Below, in pieces: positions 24,614 through 33,358 of a stretch of DNA of 64,000 nt. Every line of letters starts with the position of its first letter. The stretch's first letter is position 1. Made by a program: the position numbers and the translations under genes. This DNA is from Maribacter sp. PR1 (GTDB lineage Bacteria; Bacteroidota; Bacteroidia; Flavobacteriales; Flavobacteriaceae): assembly GCF_028464145.1 (NCBI RefSeq), contig NZ_JAQPCG010000005.1:248001-312000 (forward strand), written 5' to 3'. The notes below the pieces were generated by a model. The model saw only the letters and a list, made by a program, of their open reading frames with translations. It ran no database searches and was not told the DNA's origin.

Positions 24614-27600
24614 ATGAAATACTATATTCAACTCCTCTCCATTTCCCTCTTTTTCACTATTCAATTACATGCTCAAGATAGCCCAAAGTGGCTTAGATAC
24701 CCTTCCATATCACCCGATGGTAACACTATCGCGTTTACTTACAAAGGAGACGTTTATAGGGTTCCAAAAGATGGGGGTGTTGCCCAACAATTGACCTTTC
24801 ATAAGGCTCATGATTATCAAGTTGTCTGGAGTAAGGATGGGGACTCCTTGGCTTTTGCCTCGAACAGATTTGGGAATTTTGATATTTACGTCATGAATGC
24901 CAAGGGTGGCGAGGCTACCCGATTGACTTTTCATAGTAACGATGAAACTCCATATTCATTCTCCGCTGATGATAAAAACGTGCTCTTTGGGGCGGCCAGG
25001 CAGGATGATGTAAAACACCGTCAATATCCTATGGGAAGGCAACCGGAACTGTATAGTGTACCCGTTACGGCAGGTGGAATTTCACAGGTGCTAACGGTGC
25101 CAGCGGAGGATGTGCAGGTTAATAAAAAAGGTACCCAAATGGTCTATCATGATAAAAAGGGATATGAAGATACGTTTAGAAAACACCATACCTCGGCCAT
25201 AACTCGTGATATTTGGAAATATGATTTACCAAGTGGCGAACATACAATGCTCACAAATTTTAAAGGGGAGGACCGTAATCCAGTGTATGGTGCCGATGAA
25301 AAATCGATTTATTACTTAAGTGAGGAGAGTGGCTCCTTTAATGTCTACAAATTAAATTTGGACAACCCTTCTGAAAAACAACAGATAACCAGCTTAAAGA
25401 CCCATCCCGTTCGCTTTCTCAGTATAGGTAACGGTATCATGGCTTTTAGCTACGATGGCGAGCTATATACCCTTGTCGAAGGTGGTGAACCTCAAAAAGT
25501 GGATATCTTGATAAGAACGCAGTCCGGGACCAACTCCGTGGAATATGTTTCCATAAATGGGGGAGTAAGGGAAATGGATCTCGCACCGAACGGAAAGGAA
25601 ATCGCTTTTGTAAGTCGCGGAGAGGTTTTTTCCACTTCTGTAGATGGTACAATGACCAAAAGACTAACGAATACTCCGGAACAGGAACGCTTTATTAAAT
25701 TTACAGCGGATGGGACCGGAATTGCCTATGCGAGTGAGCGAGACGGAAAATGGTCCATTTTTAAGACGGTTAAGGAGCGTAAGGAAGAGCCCTACTTTTT
25801 TGCATCCACCTTGGTACGGGAAGATACCTTGGTGACCGATAGTACGGATGTATATTTGCCGGAATTTTCACCAGATGGTAATTTAATTGCTTATATAGAA
25901 GGGCGTAGAACCTTGAAAATCAAAAATTTAAAAACTCAGGAAACGGTAACACTTTTAACTCCCAAAGATTTATATCATTTCTCCGATGGCGATAAATACT
26001 ATCAATGGAGTCCCGACAGCAAATGGTTATTGGTCGATTGGGGTGTTACCTTGAGCAATAGCGAAATCCTTTTGATTTCAGCAGATGGAAAGACCCGGAA
26101 AAATCTTACCGAAAGTGGCTATTACGACATGCAACCCAAATGGATTGGCGATGGCAATCAAATCATCTGGTTCTCCAACCGACATGGACTAAAGAGCTAT
26201 GCTACCAGTGGTCGGTCCGAATTTGATGTCTATTCTATGTTCCTTACCCAAGACGCATGGGATAAATTCAACCTTTCCAAGGAGGAGTATGATTTGATGA
26301 AGTTGATTGAAGAAGGCGATAAAAAAGACGAGGATGATAAGGAGGACGACAAAAAGAAAAAGAAGAAAGAGAAGGATAAAAAGGAGGAAGTCGTAAAACC
26401 TTTGAAGTTCGATTTAGACGGAACCGAAGATCGCAAAACCCGACTCACCATTCATTCGTCCAAACTACAAGATGCCGTATTATCCAAAGACGGTGAAAAA
26501 TTATATTATTTGACCCGTTTTGAGGAAGACCTAGACCTCTGGGAAACCGAAATTCGGACCAAAGAAACCAAAAAATTGGTGACTTTGGGCGCCAAAAGCG
26601 GAAGCCTACAATGGGACAGAAAGCAGGAAAATCTGTACTTATTGGCCGATGGGAGCATTGCCAAAATAGATGTAAAGGCAGGAAAAAAGGAGCCCGTAAA
26701 GCTAAAATCGGAAATTGTATTGGATGCCGATGCCGAACGCCAATATATGTTCGATCATATTTGGTTACGTACCAATGGTATTTTCTATCACTCCAATTTT
26801 CATGGAATCGATTGGAAGTCCATGCGTACGGAATATGAAAAATACCTGCCCTATATCGGTAATTCCTATGAATTTTCCGAGATGATTTCGGAGTTATTGG
26901 GTGAACTGAATGTATCGCATGCAGGTGGTCGCTACAGCGACAATATCGATAACGGGGACGAAACTGCTTCCTTGGGTATTTTTATGGATTATGAACATAC
27001 CGGAAACGGTATTAAGATTGCTGAGGTAATTAAAGGCGGACCCTTGGATAAGGCCGACTTTAAGTTGAGCCCAGGAATGATTATTGAAAAAATAAATGGG
27101 GAAACCATTTTGCCGACAAGAGATGTGGCTAGCTACCTAAATCGTAAGAAGGACGAATTTATGTTGTTGGATATCGTGGGTGAAAACAGTGGTCGTAAGC
27201 AAATTACGGTTAAGCCTATTTCCTTAGACGAGGAAGACGGTTTATTATACGATCGCTGGGTAGAGACCAACGAAAAGGAAGTGAAGGAGAAGAGCAACGG
27301 CACCTTGGGCTATGTCCATATTCCGGGAATGAGCGATGGACCTTACCGATCTATCTATGAGGAAATGATGGGCAAGTTTTTTGATAAAAAGGGTGTGATT
27401 GTGGATACCCGTTTTAACGGCGGTGGCGATTTGGTGGCAGATTTGGCCATGTTCTTTACCGGAGTGCCCTTTTTGTCCTACGAGACCGAAGACCGGGTCG
27501 TAGGGGGCGAACCTACCTCTAGATGGACCAAGCCAACCTTGGCCATGTATAACGAATCGATGTACAGTGACGGTTCTTGTTTTGCGAGCGGCTATAGTGA

Positions 27601-27850
27601 GCTAAAGATTGGAACTACTGTGGGTATGCCGGTTCCCGGTACCTGTAGCTTTGCCGGTTGGGAGCGTTTGCCCAATGGCGGGGTTTGGGGCGTAGTGCCC
27701 GTAAGCGCCAAGAACAAGGCTGGGGAGTGGATGGAGAACAATGAGACCGACCCGGATATCTTGGTCAAGAACCAACCTGAGGTCATTTCTAAAGGGCGTG
27801 ACCAACAGTTGGAAAAATCTATAGAAGTATTGATGAACGAGGTAAAATAG
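24614..27850 (+). CDS. Tricorn-like S41 protease with WD40-type propellers
   Basis: A 1078-residue exported protease: signal peptide MKYYIQLLSISLFFTIQLHA. Residues about 22-550 hold many PD40/WD40-like repeats (RYPSISPDGNTIAFTYKGDV, WSKDGDSLAFASNRFGNFDI, YASERDGKWSIF). A highly charged Lys/Glu/Asp insert spans about 562-597, then a second propeller set (to about 710), a PDZ domain (about 785-865; SPGMIIEKINGET) and the S41 catalytic domain (about 880-1078). VDTRFNGGGD and MYSDGSCFASGYSELKIG carry the likely nucleophile Ser near 985. The layout is that of tricorn proteases, which degrade peptides through the propeller pores. It is a single gene with no neighbours of obvious related function. 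Confidence 0.92.
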   Translation: MKYYIQLLSISLFFTIQLHAQDSPKWLRYPSISPDGNTIAFTYKGDVYRVPKDGGVAQQLTFHKAHDYQVVWSKDGDSLAFASNRFGNFDIYVMNAKGGEATRLTFHSNDETPYSFSADDKNVLFGAARQDDVKHRQYPMGRQPELYSVPVTAGGISQVLTVPAEDVQVNKKGTQMVYHDKKGYEDTFRKHHTSAITRDIWKYDLPSGEHTMLTNFKGEDRNPVYGADEKSIYYLSEESGSFNVYKLNLDNPSEKQQITSLKTHPVRFLSIGNGIMAFSYDGELYTLVEGGEPQKVDILIRTQSGTNSVEYVSINGGVREMDLAPNGKEIAFVSRGEVFSTSVDGTMTKRLTNTPEQERFIKFTADGTGIAYASERDGKWSIFKTVKERKEEPYFFASTLVREDTLVTDSTDVYLPEFSPDGNLIAYIEGRRTLKIKNLKTQETVTLLTPKDLYHFSDGDKYYQWSPDSKWLLVDWGVTLSNSEILLISADGKTRKNLTESGYYDMQPKWIGDGNQIIWFSNRHGLKSYATSGRSEFDVYSMFLTQDAWDKFNLSKEEYDLMKLIEEGDKKDEDDKEDDKKKKKKEKDKKEEVVKPLKFDLDGTEDRKTRLTIHSSKLQDAVLSKDGEKLYYLTRFEEDLDLWETEIRTKETKKLVTLGAKSGSLQWDRKQENLYLLADGSIAKIDVKAGKKEPVKLKSEIVLDADAERQYMFDHIWLRTNGIFYHSNFHGIDWKSMRTEYEKYLPYIGNSYEFSEMISELLGELNVSHAGGRYSDNIDNGDETASLGIFMDYEHTGNGIKIAEVIKGGPLDKADFKLSPGMIIEKINGETILPTRDVASYLNRKKDEFMLLDIVGENSGRKQITVKPISLDEEDGLLYDRWVETNEKEVKEKSNGTLGYVHIPGMSDGPYRSIYEEMMGKFFDKKGVIVDTRFNGGGDLVADLAMFFTGVPFLSYETEDRVVGGEPTSRWTKPTLAMYNESMYSDGSCFASGYSELKIGTTVGMPVPGTCSFAGWERLPNGGVWGVVPVSAKNKAGEWMENNETDPDILVKNQPEVISKGRDQQLEKSIEVLMNEVK

Positions 27851-27938
27851 GAAATAGCGCTTATCCATTTTTTTACTAATTTTCTACACGGCTAACAACT
27901 GCGCTCCATTGGAGAATTTTCAGTATTAAAGGCTACGT

Positions 27939-28355
27939 ATGAATCGGAAAACGGACCTTCAAAAGATACAAGATTTGTTAAAAAGGAATAATCTTCCTTA
28001 CGAGGATTTACAATCTTCCAAAGTGGAATTCATTACTAAGGAAGCGCAGGACCAATTAATTGGTTGCATAGGTATTGAACAATATGATGCTGACGGACTG
28101 CTACGCTCCTTGGCGGTGGCCGATAGCTATAAAGGGAAGGGAATAGGGAAGGAGTTGTTGTCCGAACTTTGTTCCGCATGCAAAAAAAACGGAATACAAT
28201 ATCTACATTTATTAACCACTACGGCCGATCGCTATTTTGAGCACTACGGTTTTACCGTGGCGGAAAAGTCTAACGCTCCCACGACCATTTTAAAAACGAA
28301 GGAATTCTCCGAAATCTGCCCCTCGAGTTCCGTGTATATGACTCTGGATATTTAA
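27939..28355 (+). CDS. GNAT N-acetyltransferase, ArsN2-like
   Basis: A 138-residue acetyltransferase: LIGCIGIEQYDADGLLRSLAV (about 49-69), the acetyl-CoA binding loop YKGKGIGKELLSEL (about 74-87), YLHLLTTTADRYFEHYGF (about 99-116) and a terminal FSEICPSSSVYM. The TTTADRYFEHYGF and CPSSSVYM segments resemble the ArsN2 group linked with arsenic resistance, but no ars genes are nearby, so the substrate is left open. It stands 88 nt after the tricorn-like gene with no clear terminator between. Confidence 0.85.
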   Translation: MNRKTDLQKIQDLLKRNNLPYEDLQSSKVEFITKEAQDQLIGCIGIEQYDADGLLRSLAVADSYKGKGIGKELLSELCSACKKNGIQYLHLLTTTADRYFEHYGFTVAEKSNAPTTILKTKEFSEICPSSSVYMTLDI

Positions 28356-28424
28356 TTTTTGAAAGGTCATTTCCAATCCGCTCATTGACTATCTAAACAG
28401 CGATGTATGAGCGGTCTTCTGTAC

Positions 28425-28459
28425 CTTTGGTCACTTAGCGGAGTCGAAGTGAGCCAAAG
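28425..28459. repeat. REP-like intergenic hairpin
   Basis: CTTTGGTCACTT (28425-28436) pairs with AAGTGAGCCAAAG (28447-28459) with one bulged base; the loop is AGCGGAGTCG. Hairpins built around CTTCGACTCCGCT-type sequence are, from memory, dispersed in flavobacterial genomes; only one copy is in this window. It lies between the GNAT and exonuclease genes in a 239-nt gap that otherwise looks empty. Confidence 0.5.
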
Positions 28460-28594
28460 AGGTCAAAGCCACATATTTCCCCTTTCTCTTGCCGAAACCA
28501 ATTATTTGTAGGATTTTTAGGGTACTCCCCCTAAAATAGAAATATGTGAATTTGTATACATATATAATTATTAGCCATAATATAAAACTATAGA

Positions 28595-29359
28595 ATGGAC
28601 TTTTTAATAATCATAATTGCGATTGTCTTTATTATAGTCGGATTTAGCAGAATGAAAAAGTCGAATAAAAACACTTCGACAGCTAATTCTGAAAAAAAAC
28701 AAGTTGTAACAAAAACAATTAAGAAAGAAGTTGCTTTACAACCTGTAAAGAACAAAAGTACATTCAAACCAACTGCATTAATCCTTGACACAGAAACGAC
28801 TGGATTGATAAATGACAATTCGATTAGAGTCACAAAACAAAATGTTATTGACCATTCAGACAACTTCCCAAGAATTGTTCAACTCGCTTTTATGTTAGTT
28901 GATATAAATGGAAATTACGATGGAGAAACTTTTTATATAAAACAGAAAGAGAGAATTCCAAAACTAGCAATTAAAATACACGGAATTACTAACGAAAAAT
29001 GTGAAACAGAAGGTGTGGAATTAGAAAAAGCTCTTTTAGCTTTGACCGTTGCCTCATCAAAAGTGGATGATATTGTTGGACACAATATTGCGTTTGACTA
29101 CAAAGTATTGCACGCTGAATTTGTAAAAGCAGGTATTCCATTTTTATTAAAGAAAAAAAATAAAGTTGACACAATGAAATTGACAGGAAAACAACTTGGA
29201 CACAAATATGGATTTAAAATTTCACTATATAATTCAGCAGATAAACTATTTGGAAATAAAAAGGAATGGCAAGCACTTAAACCGAATTTGAAAGAACATA
29301 ATGCGGAAAGTGATATTATAGTGACTGCGCTGATTTATAATATGCTGAATGGAAAATAA
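28595..29359 (+). CDS. Membrane-anchored DEDDh 3'-5' exonuclease
   Basis: A 254-residue protein: an N-terminal span (MDFLIIIIAIVFIIVGF), a basic linker (about 20-55) and an exonuclease domain of the DnaQ/EXOIII type. Exo I is ALILDTETTGL with Asp65 and Glu67; Exo II is IVGHNIAFDYKVL with Asp168; Exo III is HNAESDIIVTA with His235 and Asp240, the DEDDh spacing. It removes nucleotides from 3' ends of DNA or RNA. The gene is visibly richer in A+T than its neighbours and sits between a REP-like hairpin and an unusual 3' tail (GGCTAACACCGT at 29369), which suggests acquisition by transfer. A membrane anchor on such a nuclease is uncommon. Confidence 0.88.
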   Translation: MDFLIIIIAIVFIIVGFSRMKKSNKNTSTANSEKKQVVTKTIKKEVALQPVKNKSTFKPTALILDTETTGLINDNSIRVTKQNVIDHSDNFPRIVQLAFMLVDINGNYDGETFYIKQKERIPKLAIKIHGITNEKCETEGVELEKALLALTVASSKVDDIVGHNIAFDYKVLHAEFVKAGIPFLLKKKNKVDTMKLTGKQLGHKYGFKISLYNSADKLFGNKKEWQALKPNLKEHNAESDIIVTALIYNMLNGK

Positions 29360-29504
29360 AAAACTATGGCTAACACCGTAAGAAATTAATTGCTAGTATA
29401 TGCTACTTCTGATCCCTATTGCTTATGGACTCTTGGATTTACAGTTTGGAGTTTTTTCATTCTCAGGATAGAACCAATTACCTAACCATGACTCGGATTT
29501 CACA

Positions 29505-30036
29505 ATGAAAAAACACTTGATTCCCCTCTTTGTAATAGGTTTTATTTTTTGCAATCTTAACTGCAACACCAAAGAGAAAATGAACACGCCCAAACCTCAA
29601 TACCTCAGGTGGGTAGGGGATAGTGTACATAACGATTCTTTGGATGCGCCCGGTTTTAATGCCTGCAATGGGGAGGAACAGGTCTTGCAGTATTTTAATT
29701 TAGGTGAAGGTCCTGTCTACGTGGGTGAGAAGTCTGCCTTGGTTCATCGGTTTACTTCAGATTATCGAGCACCCGGAGGACAACCTTCAAAACGGTATGG
29801 TCCGGATTCGGTTTTTGGTCAATTGCAACGGCAAAGCTGGGCGTTTTAGAATTATACAGTCGGACGAAAACTATAAACCCTTTGAATTTGATACATCCAT
29901 AAGGGACCAACTGCTCAACATTACTAAATCCATTGAAAACTGGAAAATTCAATACCGGGAGGAAACTTCAGTGGATTATTACATGTATTTGATCTTTAAA
30001 ATACGGAACGGACAGATAACCGAAATTTTACCATGA
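29505..30036 (+). pseudogene. Frameshifted lipoprotein gene (TonB-C-like domain)
   Basis: The first frame (29505-29849) encodes a lipoprotein start (MKKHLIPLFVIGFIFCNLNC) and runs well to YRAP near 29771, then becomes unlike protein. The next frame continues the sense from PEDNLQNGMVRIRFLVNCNG to the stop at 30036, with KAGRFRIIQSDENYKPFEF typical of TonB C-terminal-like domains of secreted flavobacterial proteins. Removing one C from the CCC at 29772-29774 joins both into a single frame of about 176 residues. It may be a true pseudogene or a sequencing error. The next gene overlaps its stop (ATGA), which argues that the operon was intact recently. Confidence 0.8.
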
Positions 30037-30857
30037 AGAAGCTCTTACCTTATCTTACAGTACTTTTCTTGAGCCTGCAACTATGGGGCCAACCCAATTG
30101 CGAAGCCTTTAAGTATAATGGTGACCTTGTCAAATACGAGGCCTGTAAAAAGGCCATGGAAATTAGGGGGCACTACCAGTTCAGCAAGGAATACCAATCT
30201 ATTTTGGATGAGGCCATTGCTATAGATCCTACATTCGATTATCCCTACTGGGCCAAATCCATCGCATATTTAAAAAGTGGGGATTTCCTCACTTGGAAAA
30301 CGCTGATCGACAAGGCCGTGGAACTCAACCCCAAAGAACGCTTGGGTTATAGAGGGTGGTGCCGATATCAGTTTTTCAGGGATTACCAAGGCGCCATCGG
30401 CGACATTGAAAGACTGGACAGTATGGTGGATTATGATATTGGTCAGTCACAAAATGGAACCTATCACCTGAACATCGCAAAAGCCCTTTGTTATAAGGCT
30501 TTGGGACAAATGGAAAAGGCCATTAAAATTATGGAAGACCAAATTGCCAAGAACGAGGCGGAGGACTTTGTAGGGCCCAATGACTATGTGCATTTGGGTG
30601 TAATGTATTCGCAAACCGCGCAATGGGAAAAGGCCTTGAGGATTTTTGAGAAACAGGCCCAGGTAAATGACCTTGCGGAGAACCATTATTATTCAGCTTT
30701 AACACTGAGAGAATTAGGAAAGGCAGAACCCTCCTTAGACCGACTGAAAACAGCAAAGGAATTGTATTTGGCCGGTAGACGAATGTCCGACCCCTATTCC
30801 AATCCTATGGACAAGATTTATTTCGAAGATATAGAAACTGCCATAAATAGCTTTTAG
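30033..30857 (+). CDS. Secreted TPR protein
   Basis: A 274-residue protein with a signal peptide (MKKLLPYLTVLFLSLQLWG). The mature chain contains TPR-like units: YQSILDEAIAIDPTFDYPYW, TLIDKAVELNPKERLGYRGW, FRDYQGAIGDIERLDSM, LGQMEKAIKIMEDQI and AQWEKALRIFEKQAQVND. A CEAFKYNGDLVKYEACKKA start has two Cys that could pair. It is coupled to the frameshifted lipoprotein gene upstream by an ATGA overlap, so the two products likely work together at the envelope. Role unknown. Confidence 0.82.
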   Translation: MKKLLPYLTVLFLSLQLWGQPNCEAFKYNGDLVKYEACKKAMEIRGHYQFSKEYQSILDEAIAIDPTFDYPYWAKSIAYLKSGDFLTWKTLIDKAVELNPKERLGYRGWCRYQFFRDYQGAIGDIERLDSMVDYDIGQSQNGTYHLNIAKALCYKALGQMEKAIKIMEDQIAKNEAEDFVGPNDYVHLGVMYSQTAQWEKALRIFEKQAQVNDLAENHYYSALTLRELGKAEPSLDRLKTAKELYLAGRRMSDPYSNPMDKIYFEDIETAINSF

Positions 30858-30979
30858 ATAGTAAGGATGTTATTTGGGTTAACTCTCCTGTTAAAACTAG
30901 GCATACTACAGAATTATAGCCGTTTACTGGTTCAATTTTAGTATTTTAGAAAGGCTCATCAATATAAAATGGTTTCTGA

Positions 30980-31489
30980 ATGAAACGAATCTTTCATATC
31001 GTAATACTATTTTCTGGCCTATGGAGCACAGCCAATGCGCAAGACACCAAATCCTGTGCCTGTTGTACTGAAAACCACCAGGCCTTTGATTATTGGTTAG
31101 GTGATTGGGAGGTGTATAATACCAATGGCGATGTTTTGGGAACCAATAAGATTCTGAAAATGCAAGCGGGTTGTGTGTTACTGGAGAATTGGGTCGGTGC
31201 TTCAGGCAGTACAGGTACCAGCTATAACTTTTTTGATGGTGTAGAAAATTCATGGAACCAAATATGGGTGAGTAATACTGGAGGCGTACTACGACTTAAA
31301 GGGAACCCGAACGAAGATGGAGCCATGGTCATGACCAGTGGAATGGTCAAAAATCCTGATGGGGATTACTATAACCAGATTACATGGACGCCAAATGAGG
31401 ATGGTACGGTCACACAGCTTTGGGTGATATTAAACCAAAAAAAGGAAGTAATCAATACCTTGTTTCGGGGAATTTACGAAAAGAAATAG
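30980..31489 (+). CDS. Secreted DUF1579-like protein
   Basis: A 169-residue protein: signal peptide (RIFHIVILFSGLWSTANAQ), a Cys cluster CACC after it, then FDYWLGDWEVYNTNGDVLGT, the signature start of DUF1579/lipocalin-like barrels. It continues as beta strands (GCVLLENWVG, SYNFFDGVENSWNQIWV, YYNQITWTPNEDGTVTQLWV). Related proteins are of unknown function and are often annotated as heme- or lipid-binding-like without proof. It starts 122 nt after the TPR gene. Confidence 0.75.
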   Translation: MKRIFHIVILFSGLWSTANAQDTKSCACCTENHQAFDYWLGDWEVYNTNGDVLGTNKILKMQAGCVLLENWVGASGSTGTSYNFFDGVENSWNQIWVSNTGGVLRLKGNPNEDGAMVMTSGMVKNPDGDYYNQITWTPNEDGTVTQLWVILNQKKEVINTLFRGIYEKK

Positions 31490-31533
31490 GTTATGTATAT
31501 TTAGAGGTATCTTATATAAATGAGGGAACACCT

Positions 31534-31947
31534 ATGAAAATTAAATTCAAGAAGAAAAGACTTTATATACATTTGGTTTTGGGACTTATATGGATAGGAC
31601 TTGCCATTTTGAGGATTTGGGAAGAAGGTAATGCTGGATGGATGGACTACGGATTTCTCTTGGTGGGAACGCTCTACTTGGGACATTTTTTATATGATTC
31701 TTATCATCAATATATAGTCATTAAAAATGAAATTGTACGCAAAAACATGTTGTATGGCTTTGAGACTAAAATGGTACTTGACGAGATAACGTCAGTCCAG
31801 AACACATCTGGATATTATATTTTGAAAACCAAAACCAAAACCAAATCCTTAAAAATTGATCTAGCCCTAGTTGAGGTAGAATCATTGATTAGGTTGAAAA
31901 GTTTTTTAGAAAATTTAAAATTACAGCAGGACCATGGAAATTGTTGA
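31534..31947 (+). CDS. Two-span membrane protein with PH-like domain
   Basis: A 137-residue protein. ATG 31534 is chosen; the frame opens upstream to 31420 inside the previous gene. After a basic start (MKIKFKKKR), two spans follow (LYIHLVLGLIWIGLAILRIW and YGFLLVGTLYLGHFLYDSYH). The remainder (about 65-137) is a beta-rich cytoplasmic part (YIVIKNEIVRKNMLYGFETK, LDEITSVQNTSGYYILKTKT) like the bPH fold of small bacterial membrane proteins. Function unknown. It begins 44 nt after the DUF1579-like gene on the same strand. Confidence 0.7.
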   Translation: MKIKFKKKRLYIHLVLGLIWIGLAILRIWEEGNAGWMDYGFLLVGTLYLGHFLYDSYHQYIVIKNEIVRKNMLYGFETKMVLDEITSVQNTSGYYILKTKTKTKSLKIDLALVEVESLIRLKSFLENLKLQQDHGNC

Positions 31948-32064
31948 TTCCAACTCGTAATCTAAAAAAATATAAAGTATACCAGTAAAACAACTACCAA
32001 TATTAAATCGAGAACTATTACTCTTAGTTTTTGAATATATTCGTGCAGAACAATTTTCACACCC

Positions 32065-32619
32065 ATGAAAAGAACCTTAGAAGTACAACGCATTGAATTT
32101 TCAAATGGAAAATTTATGGCAACGCCCTTGTCCGGTCTCATAGTTTGGACACTCATTGGCCTATGCGGTATATTTTTTTCACCCATGGTTGCAGTTTGGT
32201 CCATATTCATCGGAACGGGAAGTATTGTTTATTTAGGACTGTTCCTTTCAAAATTTACGGGGGAGCATTTTATGGATAAGAGCAAGCCCAAAAATGAATT
32301 TGACGGGCTCTTTATGTTTACCGTGGCTCAGGCGGTACTGGTATATTCCATAGCCATTCCTTTTTTCCTTCTGGATTATACTTCGTTGCCCTTGAGCGTG
32401 GGTATCTTAACCGGGTTAATGTGGTTACCTTTTTCCTGGATCGTTAAACATTGGGTAGGTATTTTTCATACAATGACAAGGACTGCAGTGGTCTTATTTT
32501 TATGGTATTTACTACCAGAGTATAGATTTGTGGCGATACCCTTTGCCATCGTTTTTATCTATCTGGCCACGTTATTCATTTTAAACCAAAGAGGTAAAGC
32601 GGACATTAAAGGGGTTTAG
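32065..32619 (+). CDS. Six-span membrane protein, function unknown
   Basis: A 184-residue protein with about six hydrophobic spans (LSGLIVWTLIGLCGIFF, VAVWSIFIGTGSIVYLGLFL, FMFTVAQAVLVYSIAIPFFL, LPLSVGILTGLMWLPFSWIV, TAVVLFLWYLLP, FVAIPFAIVFIYLATLFI). A conserved-looking HWVGIFHTMTRT segment precedes the fifth. It may belong to a small family of uncharacterised membrane proteins (DUF7010-like is possible, not certain). It is convergent with the methyltransferase at 32641, 21 nt away, without a clear terminator. Confidence 0.65.
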   Translation: MKRTLEVQRIEFSNGKFMATPLSGLIVWTLIGLCGIFFSPMVAVWSIFIGTGSIVYLGLFLSKFTGEHFMDKSKPKNEFDGLFMFTVAQAVLVYSIAIPFFLLDYTSLPLSVGILTGLMWLPFSWIVKHWVGIFHTMTRTAVVLFLWYLLPEYRFVAIPFAIVFIYLATLFILNQRGKADIKGV

Positions 32620-32640
32620 AAATTCATAGTCATGATTACC

Positions 32641-33303
32641 TTAAAACATAGTGTACAGTACGCTAACGATAATACCTGTACCATTCTTTTCAGGTAATCG
32701 CAATAATTGGTTTTCTTCGATTATTTTTAGATTGAAAGGTGGTACTAACAGGTCGATTCCACTTTGTTTTTTAAGACGGATTCCCTGTCCGGAAATAATA
32801 TCTGCATTGGGTACGAAACTTTCAGCGGGTAAGTGCTCGGTAAGAATTACGTATTTATAGTTATTCAATTTTGGCAGAACTTGTTTTATTTCGTCATTGG
32901 ATAAATGCTGAAACACTTGCCTAATCATAGCACAATCTGCTGATGGGAGCCTACCCTTGGCGATATCCAAAGATTGGAAGCTAACGTTTCCATTTGCAAA
33001 GGTTTTTTGGTTGTGTTCAATGAGATCTGCTACAATATCGACACCAATATAATTCTTTGCAAGTGGTGCCAATTTTCTTCCTACATTGAAATCACCACAA
33101 CCCAAATCACACACCGTTAATGGGGTATCAAAGCTTGTCAAAAATCTCCCAACAGTTTGAATATAAGGAACTAGAATCTCAGGATCATGAGAGCCAATTC
33201 CAGAATAAAATTCATCTTTATCACCGCCCCATAAATTTTTATCATAAATCTGCTCCATAGCAGCTTTGGTCGGCCAAGGACTTTTAGGTTTACGGTCGGA
33301 CAT
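32641..33303 (-). CDS. Class I SAM-dependent methyltransferase
   Basis: A 220-residue cytoplasmic methyltransferase: SAM motif LTVCDLGCGDFNVGRKL (about 81-97), acidic VIGVD-type strand YIGVDIVADLIEHN (about 103-116), VSFQSLDIAKGRLPSADCA (about 125-143) with the post-motif Asp, and a MIRQVFQHLSNDEIKQVLPK segment (about 144-163). The N-terminus (SPWPTKAAMEQIYDKNLWGG) precedes the fold. Acceptor unknown. It is a single gene on the minus strand between a convergent membrane protein gene and the amidohydrolase cluster. Confidence 0.82.
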   Translation of the reverse strand: MSDRKPKSPWPTKAAMEQIYDKNLWGGDKDEFYSGIGSHDPEILVPYIQTVGRFLTSFDTPLTVCDLGCGDFNVGRKLAPLAKNYIGVDIVADLIEHNQKTFANGNVSFQSLDIAKGRLPSADCAMIRQVFQHLSNDEIKQVLPKLNNYKYVILTEHLPAESFVPNADIISGQGIRLKKQSGIDLLVPPFNLKIIEENQLLRLPEKNGTGIIVSVLYTMF

Positions 33304-33358
33304 TCTTTAAGGTGATAATTTCAAAGTAAATAGTCAATTTTATTCAACCAACAATAAA

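Noticed and set aside
27939-28355. Naming the GNAT gene arsN2
   Set aside because: The C-terminal motifs resemble that group, but no arsenic genes are near and the assignment cannot be tested by eye.
27892-29380. GGCTAACA near 27892 and 29369 as possible integron attC-like sites around the GNAT and exonuclease genes
   Set aside because: The shared block is only eight bases, no paired inverse core is visible and there is no integrase in the window.
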